A stretch of DNA of 14,315 nt from UBA9732 sp963606545 (lineage in GTDB: Bacteria > Spirochaetota > Spirochaetia > Sphaerochaetales > Sphaerochaetaceae), in NCBI GenBank assembly GCA_963606545.1, contig CAVCYP010000041.1, forward strand, positions 1 through 14,315, given 5' to 3'. Positions within the stretch are counted from its first letter, which is position 1, and each line of letters starts with the position of its first letter. A program made the translations under genes and the position numbers. Below are positions 7,311 through 13,849 of the stretch, piece by piece. The notes under the pieces are model-generated. The model ran no database searches and was not told the DNA's origin. It was given only the letters and a program-made list of their open reading frames with translations.

Positions 7311-8117
7311 TTAAACTCCAAATATAAATCTACTTTCTTCTGGGGTATGTAAAACGCCTTTTGAATCCTTCATTGTGGTCCAAAGAGCAGGATTTATATG
7401 ACCTGCACAAGAGCAGGAAATAAATTTAACAGCTGAACAGACGCCAGGTTTTCCACTGGGATGCCAAGGCCTAGCTAGATAAACGCTCTCAGCAGGGACA
7501 TTGCCTTCATAACTTAAGGTGCAGCAATTAAAGATTAAACCCTCTTCTTGGTCTGCCATTGTGGATGGAGCTGTAACAAAGCCCGGCCCCAGAGAGATAA
7601 TATTACAGTTTTCAAATGTTGTATTAGACCTACCAAAGATAAAATCAACATGCCCCATAATGGTACACTCGTCAAAATATCCGTTACTTCCATCCGTAAA
7701 CAACGTGTCCTGCCAACCAGAAAGAATAGAATCTTTAAAAGAAACATTATCAGAGCCAGGAGTAATAAAAACAGCAACCGCCTGTAGACCCATCATAATT
7801 GAAGGATTCTCGTCGCGCCTTGCCCGAGCCTTCCAATAATCAAAAGCGTTTTCAATAGTGATATCAGAAAAGGAGACGTTGGAACCTTCAATGGTTAGAG
7901 TTGCACTATCTCCAGTTCCAAAACCTGGGACCATACCATTATGGTCATCCCAGGAAATATGACATCCGTTTCCTTCAATGATTACATTATCTCTTTTAAT
8001 GCAAACCTTCTGTTTGAAATGACCTAAGCAAGGAAGCTCTACGGTCAAAGGCTCACTAGAATCACCTGCATTGAAAACCTCATTGAGATTATCAGTTTCT
8101 TTTACAGAGATGGTCAC
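7311..8117 (-). CDS. Pectin methylesterase, carbohydrate esterase family 8, without signal peptide
   Basis: This 268-residue right-handed parallel beta-helix pectinesterase hydrolyses galacturonate methyl esters, releasing methanol. The signature blocks are in order: LQAVAV (Gln112), GWQDTLF (Gln136, Asp137 acid/base), GHVDFIFG (Asp158 nucleophile, Phe161) and LARPW (Arg216, Trp218). All catalytic positions known from the family seem present. There is no signal peptide, so unlike most family members it should act in the cytoplasm, on imported oligomers. The start is a GTG at 8117 that overlaps the kduI stop codon by one base (TAGTG), with GAGG 11 bases upstream. No better start lies nearby. 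It is the middle gene of a three-gene coupled operon. Confidence 0.92.
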   Translation of the reverse strand: MTISVKETDNLNEVFNAGDSSEPLTVELPCLGHFKQKVCIKRDNVIIEGNGCHISWDDHNGMVPGFGTGDSATLTIEGSNVSFSDITIENAFDYWKARARRDENPSIMMGLQAVAVFITPGSDNVSFKDSILSGWQDTLFTDGSNGYFDECTIMGHVDFIFGRSNTTFENCNIISLGPGFVTAPSTMADQEEGLIFNCCTLSYEGNVPAESVYLARPWHPSGKPGVCSAVKFISCSCAGHINPALWTTMKDSKGVLHTPEESRFIFGV

Positions 8118-8959
8118 TATCTGAGGTCCTCAGTCTGAATCCAGTCTTGGTCATCGTAGGCTCTGTTTTCTCCACACATAGCCCAAATGAAGGTGTAGTT
8201 GGAGGTGCCACAGCCAGAGTGGATTGACCAGGAAGGATTGATAACAGCTTCATCATTGTGCATCACAATATGACGGGTCTCGTTTGGCTCGCCCATGAAA
8301 TGGAAGACCACGTTATCTTTTGGAACATCAAAGTAGAAATAAACTTCCATTCTTCTTTCGTGAGTATGAACAGGCATTGTATTCCAAACAGATCCTTCTT
8401 CAAGATGGGTAAGGCCCATGGAAAGCTGACAAGTATCAAGAACATCTGGATGAATGTACTGGTTTATAGTTCTCTCGTTGGAGGTTGCCTGTGAGCCAAG
8501 GTGCTTGTGAATTGCAATCTCATAAGGGATGTGCTTGGAGGGTTTTGCGGTATGAGCAGGAGTTGTTACAATATAGAACTTTGCAGGATTGGTAGCCTCT
8601 AACGACTCAAACTCAACTTTTTTTGTACCCATTGAAAGATATAGGCCATCAAAATGGTCCATCTTGTATTCAACGCCATCTGCATATACTTTACCTGGTC
8701 CACCTACGTTAATAGTTCCAAGTTCTCTTCTCTCAAGAAGGTAGGTGACACCAAAGTTCTTCCAAGGATCAATGTTTTTCTCAAGATTAACTTTCTCCTT
8801 CACAGGCATTGCGCCCATTGTAACTATGCGGTCAACGTGGGAATAAACTGCGCTGACATCGTCTGCTTTAAAGATATTTGTAATCAAAAACTCGTCTCTG
8901 AGTTCCTGTGTGTTCATTCTTTTGAAAGGCTCTTTTCCTGTTGAATATCTGATGTCCAT
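8117..8959 (-). CDS. kduI: 5-dehydro-4-deoxy-D-glucuronate isomerase (KduI)
   Basis: This 280-residue cupin enzyme converts 5-keto-4-deoxyuronate, the product of unsaturated galacturonate, into 3-deoxy-D-glycero-2,5-hexodiulosonate for KduD. It is full length and collinear with the family: DIRYSTGKEPFKRMNTQELRDEFLI is the characteristic beginning (given here as DIRYST, then the NTQELRDEFL block). The zinc ligands are visible as His198 and His200 in PVHTHERRMEV, Glu205, and His247 in SIHSG. The protein ends DQDWIQTEDLR. The start has a near-perfect AGGAGG six bases upstream (minus strand, 8970-8965). It is first in the operon with the pectinesterase and esterase genes, and divergent from kduD across 101 bases (kduI start to kduD start). 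Confidence 0.97.
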   Translation of the reverse strand: MDIRYSTGKEPFKRMNTQELRDEFLITNIFKADDVSAVYSHVDRIVTMGAMPVKEKVNLEKNIDPWKNFGVTYLLERRELGTINVGGPGKVYADGVEYKMDHFDGLYLSMGTKKVEFESLEATNPAKFYIVTTPAHTAKPSKHIPYEIAIHKHLGSQATSNERTINQYIHPDVLDTCQLSMGLTHLEEGSVWNTMPVHTHERRMEVYFYFDVPKDNVVFHFMGEPNETRHIVMHNDEAVINPSWSIHSGCGTSNYTFIWAMCGENRAYDDQDWIQTEDLR

Positions 8960-8969
8960 AACATCCTCC

Positions 8970-8988
8970 TTAAACTAGGTTTAAACTA
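8970..8988 (-). promoter_or_regulatory. Two direct repeats, one helical turn apart, in the kduI leader
   Basis: TTAAACTA occurs at 8970-8977 and 8981-8988 (plus-strand reading), 11 bp apart, and the palindrome GTTTAAAC spans 8979-8986. The second copy covers the predicted kduI transcription start (near 8987) and the first touches the AGGAGG ribosome binding site. This spacing suits an operator for a uronate-responsive repressor. No regulator gene is in the window. Confidence 0.35.
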
Positions 8989-8993
8989 TCAGA

Positions 8994-9002
8994 ATTGTAC
9001 CA
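8994..9002 (-). promoter_or_regulatory. Extended -10 promoter for the kduI operon
   Basis: On the minus strand TGGTACAAT reads as TGn plus a five-of-six -10 element (TACAAT, 8999-8994). No good -35 is present; the -35 position would fall on the -10 of kduD. Transcription should start near 8987, with a leader of about 28 bases. Confidence 0.5.
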
Positions 9003-9017
9003 TAAGCTACTGATTTA

Positions 9018-9026
9018 TGCTATGAT
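9018..9026 (+). promoter_or_regulatory. Extended -10 promoter for kduD
   Basis: TGCTATGAT is TGn plus TATGAT (9021-9026). The -35 position (about 8998-9003) overlaps the kduI -10 and has no consensus match. Transcription should start near 9033, leaving a leader of about 28 bases. Confidence 0.55.
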
Positions 9027-9060
9027 AGAAAGGTAACATAACTTCTGTATGGAGGATAAA

Positions 9061-9870
9061 ATGACATATCTAGAAAAGAATTTTTCTCTTGAAGGAAAAC
9101 TTGCATGGGTAACCGGTGCAACCTACGGCATTGGCTTTGCAATTGCTTCTGCTTATGCAAAGGCTGGTGCAAAGATTGCTTTCAACGCAAGACACCAGGA
9201 GGGAATTAATAAGGCTCTTGAAGAGTACAAAAAAGCTGGAATTAAGGAGGTCAAAGGTTATGTCTGTGACGTAACTAATGAAGCTCAAGTGCTTGCAACC
9301 AGAGACCAGATTGAAAAAGATTTTGGCCAGACGGTAGACATTCTTGTCAACAATGCAGGAATCATCAAAAGAATTCCAATGACTAACATGACGGTTGAAG
9401 AATTCAGACAGGTTGTGGACATTGACCTTACTGCAGCTTTCATTGTTTCTAAGGCAGTCATTCCAGCTATGATTAAGAAAGGTGGCGGAAAAATTATTAA
9501 CGTCTGCTCCATGATGAGCGAACTTGGTCGCGAGACCGTCAGCGCCTACGCAGCAGCCAAGGGCGGCCTTAAGATGCTTACTCGCAACATTTGTTCCGAA
9601 TACGGCAAATACAATATTCAGTGTAACGGCATTGGACCTGGCTACATTGCAACTCCACAGACCGCACCACTACGGGAGCGTCAACCAGACGGTTCAAGAC
9701 ATCCGTTTGATAGCTTCATTGTTGCAAAAACCCCTGCAGAAAGATGGGGAGAGACTGAAGACCTTGAAGGCCCAGCCCTGTTCCTTGCTTCTCATGCATC
9801 AGATTTTGTAAATGGACACGTTCTTTACGTGGATGGTGGAATCCTTGCCTATATTGGCAAACAACCCTAA
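9061..9870 (+). CDS. kduD: 2-dehydro-3-deoxy-D-gluconate 5-dehydrogenase (KduD), short-chain dehydrogenase
   Basis: This 269-residue NAD(P)-dependent SDR reduces the KduI product to 2-keto-3-deoxygluconate in the pectin/uronate pathway. The motifs are complete: TGATYGIG cofactor loop (18-25), CDVT (69-72), NNAG (97-100), catalytic Ser150, then YAAAK with Tyr163 and Lys167. The conserved KduD tail DGG-ILAYIGKQP is present. I start at 9061 because GGAGG lies five bases upstream. An in-frame ATG four codons earlier has no ribosome binding site and is itself part of the purine-rich sequence. Pairing with divergent kduI supports KduD over other gluconate dehydrogenases. It is followed by the palindromic repeats and a strong terminator. 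Confidence 0.95.
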   Translation: MTYLEKNFSLEGKLAWVTGATYGIGFAIASAYAKAGAKIAFNARHQEGINKALEEYKKAGIKEVKGYVCDVTNEAQVLATRDQIEKDFGQTVDILVNNAGIIKRIPMTNMTVEEFRQVVDIDLTAAFIVSKAVIPAMIKKGGGKIINVCSMMSELGRETVSAYAAAKGGLKMLTRNICSEYGKYNIQCNGIGPGYIATPQTAPLRERQPDGSRHPFDSFIVAKTPAERWGETEDLEGPALFLASHASDFVNGHVLYVDGGILAYIGKQP

Positions 9871-9879
9871 AAAAACAAA

Positions 9880-9959
9880 GTCATCCTAAAAGGCTCTTTT
9901 GGGGCACAAAAAGATGACTTGTCATCTTTTTAGGCCCAAAATTGCACAAAAAAGATGAC
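9880..9959. repeat. Two tandem 39-bp palindrome-bounded units
   Basis: Unit 1 (9880-9918) and unit 2 (9921-9959) are separated by TT. Each begins GTCATC and ends GATGAC, and both share AGGC-n-C...GCACAAAAA before the end. The arms allow competing hairpins: AAGTCATC with GATGACTT across unit 1; an 11-bp perfect pairing of AAAAAGATGAC (9908-9918) with GTCATCTTTTT (9921-9931) between the units; and the same 11-bp pairing across unit 2 (9921-9931 with 9949-9959). A further stem, CCTAAAAG with CTTTTGGG, sits inside unit 1. The first unit starts nine bases after the kduD stop codon. It may be a weak terminator array, a transcript-stabilising element or a small intergenic repeat family. Confidence 0.75.
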
Positions 9960-9971
9960 TCTACGCTATCT

Positions 9972-10004
9972 AAAAAAGGACCTGCAACCGCAGGTCCCTT
10001 TTTT
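9972..10004. terminator. Strong bidirectional rho-independent terminator
   Basis: AAAAAA, then GGACCTGC pairing with GCAGGTCC around an AACC loop, then C and TTTTTT. The flanking A and T runs make it work in both directions. It ends kduD transcripts from the left and the ABC operon from the right, whose last stop codon is one base away. Confidence 0.93.
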
Positions 10005-10005
10005 A

Positions 10006-11088
10006 TTACTTTATAACCTTCTCTGTTTCACCATCAAACAGATAGACGCTTTCCAAAGGAATGGAGAAGGTCAAATCACAGTCCATCTCTGGGGTGTCAT
10101 GTGGATCAACTTTTAGTATAGATTTGTTGCCTTGAATATCAACGTAAACGTTGGTGTTATCTCCCAAAAGTTCTGTCAGTTCAACAGAACAATTAATATG
10201 ATAAGCCTTTTCCGCCTCACCTAGAACAATAGCCTCTGGACGGAATCCAAAGAAAATTTCCTTGGCTTCATAAGAAGCTAGGACATCATTTGAAAGTTTT
10301 AAAGACAAATCAACATCATTAGAGCCAATCTTCACATGGCCTTCATGAACCACTGCCTTAACAAAGTTCATAGGTGGTTCACCAATGAAGCCAGCAACAA
10401 AGACATTCACAGGATTAAAGTATAGTTCGTAAGGAGTGCCAACTTGCTGAATATAGCCTTCCTTCATAACAACAATTCTATCGGCCATTGTCATAGCCTC
10501 AGTCTGGTCGTGGGTGACATAAATGGTTGTGGCCTGTGTGTTTCTGTGAATCTGAGTAATCTCAGAACGCATGGTTACACGCTGCTTGGCGTCCAAGTTA
10601 GAAAGAGGTTCGTCCATCAAGAAGATGCCAACCTTTCTAATGATTGCTCTACCAACTGCAACACGCTGACGCTGACCACCAGAAAGAGCCTTTGGAAGTC
10701 TATCAAGATAATCAGTAAGACCTAGAATTTTAGCAACATTCTGGACTTTTTCTTCAATGACATCTTCATCAACCCCTTCCAAGGTAAGGCCAAAAGCTAG
10801 GTTGTCATAAACCGTCATTTGAGGATAAAGAGCATAGCTCTGGAAGACCATAGCAATTCCTCTATTCTTTGGGCTCTTCTCATTTGCACGAACTCCATCA
10901 ATAAGGAACTCACCCTTACTAATTTCCTCAAGACCAGCAATCATGCGTAGCGTTGTAGACTTTCCACAGCCAGAAGGGCCAACGAATACAATAAATTCGC
11001 CCTTCTCTATTTCTAGGTTAAAATCATGAACAGCATGAAAGCCATTAGGGTAAATCTTGTTTATGTCCTTTAATGTTAAGTACGGCAT
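10006..11088 (-). CDS. Sugar ABC transporter ATPase, MalK/UgpC/MsmX type (copy 1)
   Basis: This 360-residue cytoplasmic ATPase belongs to the carbohydrate-uptake group (CUT1). Walker A is GPSGCGKST (37-45), Q-loop Gln83, signature LSGGQ (135-139), Walker B IFLMDEP (155-161), D-loop SNLD, and switch His193. The FIGEPPMN linker (235-241) leads into the regulatory OB/TOBE domain with RPEA at 283-286. All catalytic residues are intact, so it should power import, normally as a dimer under a MalF/MalG-like permease pair, none of which is in the window. AGGAGG lies before the ATG. The first 13 bases overlap the end of the upstream membrane-protein gene, implying coupled translation. It is the last gene of the operon. 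It may pair with the second ATPase at 12273-13355 or serve several importers, as MsmX does in Bacillus. Confidence 0.95.
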   Translation of the reverse strand: MPYLTLKDINKIYPNGFHAVHDFNLEIEKGEFIVFVGPSGCGKSTTLRMIAGLEEISKGEFLIDGVRANEKSPKNRGIAMVFQSYALYPQMTVYDNLAFGLTLEGVDEDVIEEKVQNVAKILGLTDYLDRLPKALSGGQRQRVAVGRAIIRKVGIFLMDEPLSNLDAKQRVTMRSEITQIHRNTQATTIYVTHDQTEAMTMADRIVVMKEGYIQQVGTPYELYFNPVNVFVAGFIGEPPMNFVKAVVHEGHVKIGSNDVDLSLKLSNDVLASYEAKEIFFGFRPEAIVLGEAEKAYHINCSVELTELLGDNTNVYVDIQGNKSILKVDPHDTPEMDCDLTFSIPLESVYLFDGETEKVIK

Positions 11089-11705
11089 GAAAGATCCTCC
11101 TTCCTTTTTGCATCCAAGATTATCTTTGTAGCAAATCTCTTCAGCCCTATGAAAAGCATATCAAATCCCAAATAGATTAAACCAAACGATATTGGTTCAA
11201 CTCCAAAAGGAACAGTATCAGTTTCTCCTGTGATACTAATAATCACAGTATTTATCAAATTGTAAGCCTTTGCGACAAAAAGCATTAGCACAAAAGCATA
11301 TACAATATTTAACAAAAGACTTTTGTAACCTTTCTTGGGGAACATCATCCATTTGTCGTTTGCGCCTTCTGTCTCAGCGTAAAACCTAAAGATGTTATTC
11401 ACAAGAATATCTGTTACAAAACCAAGCGCAACAGCTGTTACTACAAACAAATCTAGCTGACTTGGAATGTAGAGCCCAAGTCCCCACATGAAGAAGTAGC
11501 ACACCATCCCACCAAACCAGAACTTCACAAACAGAGCTTTTATAGGCCCTGGGATGTGTAGCTTTGACTTAGATTTGTATTTGGTTAGCTCCTCTGTCCC
11601 ATATTCAGGGGTATTCTTCTCAGAAGCATTGACTAAATCCTCAACCGCCTTGGTTTTTAAGTCATATGAGTCATGTTCTTCTTGAAAAACCTTCTTCTTG
11701 GACAC
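11076..11705 (-). CDS. Uncharacterised four-span membrane protein of the ABC cassette (209 aa)
   Basis: I do not recognise a named family. The first 50 or so residues are charged and probably cytoplasmic. Hydrophobic segments follow at about 62-80, 84-105, 129-155 and 170-187. The loop ANDKWMMFPKKG (115-126) and the stretch GFVTDILVNNIFRF (95-108) look like conserved blocks. From memory similar proteins sit beside MsmX-like ATPases in gut anaerobes, but I cannot verify that. There is no EAA-loop motif (EAA...G...I.LP) as in MalF/MalG, so it does not look like a classical permease. The start is a GTG with AGGTG upstream, 11 bases after the previous gene. Its 3' end overlaps ATPase copy 1 by 13 bases. 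An accessory subunit of the transporter is the natural inference from position. Confidence 0.8.
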   Translation of the reverse strand: MSKKKVFQEEHDSYDLKTKAVEDLVNASEKNTPEYGTEELTKYKSKSKLHIPGPIKALFVKFWFGGMVCYFFMWGLGLYIPSQLDLFVVTAVALGFVTDILVNNIFRFYAETEGANDKWMMFPKKGYKSLLLNIVYAFVLMLFVAKAYNLINTVIISITGETDTVPFGVEPISFGLIYLGFDMLFIGLKRFATKIILDAKRKEDLSCRT

Positions 11706-11716
11706 CCCGGCACCTA

Positions 11717-12271
11717 CTATTCTTCATCAATATCAATAGCCTGCATGTTGCTGTAGCTATCAACATCAATTGAGGTATTAATCTTCTTCAAGAGCTTGCT
11801 GTAAACCGGCATGAGCGCCGTCAAAGCAGACGAAATCACTAAGAAAATGATGTGATTCTTCAGCATTGAAGCCGCTTTTGCAATATAAGCAGTCGATTTA
11901 GTCACCTGAATTGGATTAACTTCTCTATAAACCGCCTTGAAAATCAAAGTTCTATAGTTGATATCGCAGAAAATAACAAGGCCAATCATCGCCGCCATAA
12001 TAATAATCATTGCGACATTTGGCTTTTTTCTGTGTGGGAACGAGTTCATATAGCACACAAGCGACAAAATTGAGAACAACATGGTACAAAAACCACAAAG
12101 TCCCATACCCGGTCCCTGAATCTTAGCCGTTGTATTTGAAATGCAAGTCAGATTAAGTGAATAGTAAATGAAAGTCAGAATAAACGCCACCAAGCCAATC
12201 TTTTGAGGATTGCGCTTAATCTTTACAACCAGCTTTCTGATATGCTCTTTAAAACCTTTTCTCTGCACCAT
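11717..12271 (-). CDS. Uncharacterised four-span membrane protein of the ABC cassette (184 aa)
   Basis: No known family is recognised. I start at 12271, one base after the stop codon of ATPase copy 2 (TGA-T-ATG), with GGGGGAG upstream. A longer frame to 12331 lies wholly inside the ATPase gene and is rejected. A basic N-terminus precedes hydrophobic segments at about 25-44, 56-75, 86-104 and 140-160. The loop NSFPHRKKPN (76-85) is strongly basic, hence cytoplasmic by the positive-inside rule. A 35-residue soluble loop (106-139) should then be outside, and the tail is acidic (IDIDEE). The last three segments and their loops parallel the layout of the 149-residue protein at 13846-14295: basic short loop, span, roughly 32-residue loop, span. 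That may reflect distant common descent. Its role is unknown. Confidence 0.8.
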   Translation of the reverse strand: MVQRKGFKEHIRKLVVKIKRNPQKIGLVAFILTFIYYSLNLTCISNTTAKIQGPGMGLCGFCTMLFSILSLVCYMNSFPHRKKPNVAMIIIMAAMIGLVIFCDINYRTLIFKAVYREVNPIQVTKSTAYIAKAASMLKNHIIFLVISSALTALMPVYSKLLKKINTSIDVDSYSNMQAIDIDEE

Positions 12272-12272
12272 A

Positions 12273-13355
12273 TCAGTTCTCCCCCTTGATAGCCATGGTG
12301 GTCTGCTTATCAAAGAAATGCATCTTATCAAACGAGACCTTCACCTCGTCACCTGGCTTATAATTGCACCAGCCTCTAAGCTTACCCGTAATCTTATCGT
12401 ACAAGGCCTCTCCCATCCCGATATTTCCGTGAACCAAGGTGTTCATGCCCAAATTCTCGTTCATAGTAACCTTAACTGGCACGTCATCTCCATGGGTAAC
12501 ATGCTCTGGACGCACACCAAGAACAATCTCCTTGCCGTCATAATCCTTAAGAGTATGCTGTTGTTCTTCGTTAAGACCAATCTTAAAGCCCTTTCCTTCA
12601 AGATGAGAACCTACAACCTTTACGTCATACAGGTTCATAGGAGGAAGACCAATGAAGCTAGCAACAAAGATGTTTGCAGGATTGTCATACAATTCAAGCG
12701 GAGTTCCAATCTGCTGAACATGGCCCATAGACATACAAACAATTCTGTCTGCCAAAGTCAAAGCCTCTGTCTGGTCATGAGTAACATAGAGCATAGTAGC
12801 CTTAAGTCGCTTGTGCAGCAAAAGAATCTCTCTTCTTGTGGAGCCTCTGAGCTTTGCATCCAAGTTTGAAAGAGGCTCATCAAACAGGAAGACTTTTGGC
12901 GTTCTAACAATAGCTCTTCCCATTGCAACACGCTGGCGCTGACCACCAGAAAGCTGGGCAGGCTTCTTGTTAAGCTGAGTTGTTAGATTGAGAATTTCAG
13001 CAGCCGCCAAGACTTTTTTATGAATGACGTTTGGATTTTCTTTTCTCAAAGTCAAAGAAAAAGCCATGTTTTCATAAACGGTCATGTGACCGTACAAAGC
13101 ATAGTTTTGGAAGACCATTGCCATGTCACGGTCCTTTGCAGGAGCTCTGGTAATATCTTTTCCATCCAGCAAGAGATGGCCATCTGTAATATCTTCAAGT
13201 CCAGCAACCATTCTCAAGGTTGTTGATTTACCACAACCAGAAGGTCCAACTAGAACAATTAATTCACCATCTTTAACATCAAGGTTGAAATCAAAGACCG
13301 CCTGAACATTGTTGTCATAAACTTTATCTAAGTGTTGTAAGCTCAGTTGTGCCAT
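12273..13355 (-). CDS. Sugar ABC transporter ATPase, MalK/UgpC/MsmX type (copy 2)
   Basis: This 360-residue CUT1-type ATPase is the same length as copy 1 and collinear with it, but clearly a different sequence. Walker A GPSGCGKST (37-45), Gln83, LSGGQ (135-139), Walker B VFLFDEP (155-161), SNLD and His193 are all intact. The FIGLPPMN linker and RPEH (282-285) mark the OB/TOBE regulatory domain. The usual LYPHMTVYEN reads LYGHMTVYEN, an odd Pro-to-Gly change just after the Q-loop where the ATPase meets the permease coupling helix. Its ATG overlaps the upstream stop codon by one base (TGATG), with AGGAGA before it. Two complete ATPases in one operon suggest a heterodimer or two parallel transporters. 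Confidence 0.95.
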   Translation of the reverse strand: MAQLSLQHLDKVYDNNVQAVFDFNLDVKDGELIVLVGPSGCGKSTTLRMVAGLEDITDGHLLLDGKDITRAPAKDRDMAMVFQNYALYGHMTVYENMAFSLTLRKENPNVIHKKVLAAAEILNLTTQLNKKPAQLSGGQRQRVAMGRAIVRTPKVFLFDEPLSNLDAKLRGSTRREILLLHKRLKATMLYVTHDQTEALTLADRIVCMSMGHVQQIGTPLELYDNPANIFVASFIGLPPMNLYDVKVVGSHLEGKGFKIGLNEEQQHTLKDYDGKEIVLGVRPEHVTHGDDVPVKVTMNENLGMNTLVHGNIGMGEALYDKITGKLRGWCNYKPGDEVKVSFDKMHFFDKQTTMAIKGEN

Positions 13356-13849
13356 CAGTCTCTCCTAACCTCTTCTCCCAAAGTTGAAAGATATTTTTCC
13401 AACCTATTGCTCCTAATTAGGTTAACAATTGCAGAAGACAAACAGCAAATACCAGAAATGCAGAGATAAATGATGCAACGAACAAACTGGGCCGTTTCCA
13501 TTACAACTCTTTCTTGCTTTGCAATAGTTACCACAGCAGCGTGGGCTTTAGCCGGTATTATAAAAATTCTTACGAATTGAAATATTCCAACAATTATGAG
13601 TACGTAGCTGTATTTTTTATTGTAGGCTTTGACGCCCTCAGAAGACAAAAACACGGCTAACATAAAAATTAAATTATAGACTACAGAACCTCCAACCAGA
13701 ATGTTGTAGTAGTAGCTACTGACATCGGACTTATAGACGCTGACAAAGTAGAAGACGTCAAAGAGGATTGCGATTATGGCTAGGTTTGAAGATAGCTTGT
13801 TCTTCGTGTAGCGCATTCGGTCGACTTTTATCAAGGCCTGATCTGTCAT
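13355..13849 (-). CDS. Uncharacterised four-span membrane protein of the ABC cassette (164 aa)
   Basis: No named family is recognised. Hydrophobic segments lie at about 21-39, 48-68, 80-99 and 122-146, with a basic N-terminus (RMRYTKNK) and a charged C-terminal tail (SNRLEKYLSTLGEEVRRD) that probably faces the cytoplasm. The stretch LSSEGVKAYNKKYSY (68-82) forms a basic cytoplasmic loop. There is no EAA loop, so it is not a MalF/MalG-like permease. Its ATG overlaps the preceding stop by four bases (ATGA), with GGAGG upstream. Its own TGA overlaps the ATG of ATPase copy 2, so all three genes are translationally coupled. An accessory or regulatory transporter subunit is the simplest guess. Confidence 0.82.
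   Translation of the reverse strand: MTDQALIKVDRMRYTKNKLSSNLAIIAILFDVFYFVSVYKSDVSSYYYNILVGGSVVYNLIFMLAVFLSSEGVKAYNKKYSYVLIIVGIFQFVRIFIIPAKAHAAVVTIAKQERVVMETAQFVRCIIYLCISGICCLSSAIVNLIRSNRLEKYLSTLGEEVRRD

Noticed and set aside
8117..8140. CTGAGG/CCTCAG inverted repeat at the kduI-pectinesterase junction
   Set aside because: A one-base centre cannot form a hairpin, and the sequence is coding in kduI. Probably chance.
9049..9060. Upstream in-frame ATG for kduD
   Set aside because: It has no ribosome binding site and is followed at once by the GGAGG that serves the ATG at 9061.
12272..12331. Longer N-terminus for the 184-aa membrane protein
   Set aside because: It lies entirely inside the ATPase gene in another frame. 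GGGGGAG precedes the ATG at 12271, which fits the coupled layout.
12210..12869. Long open frame opposite ATPase copy 2 (219 codons, plus strand)
   Set aside because: It lies antisense to a well-conserved ATPase with intact motifs. Its translation has no recognisable features or ribosome binding site, so it is a shadow frame.
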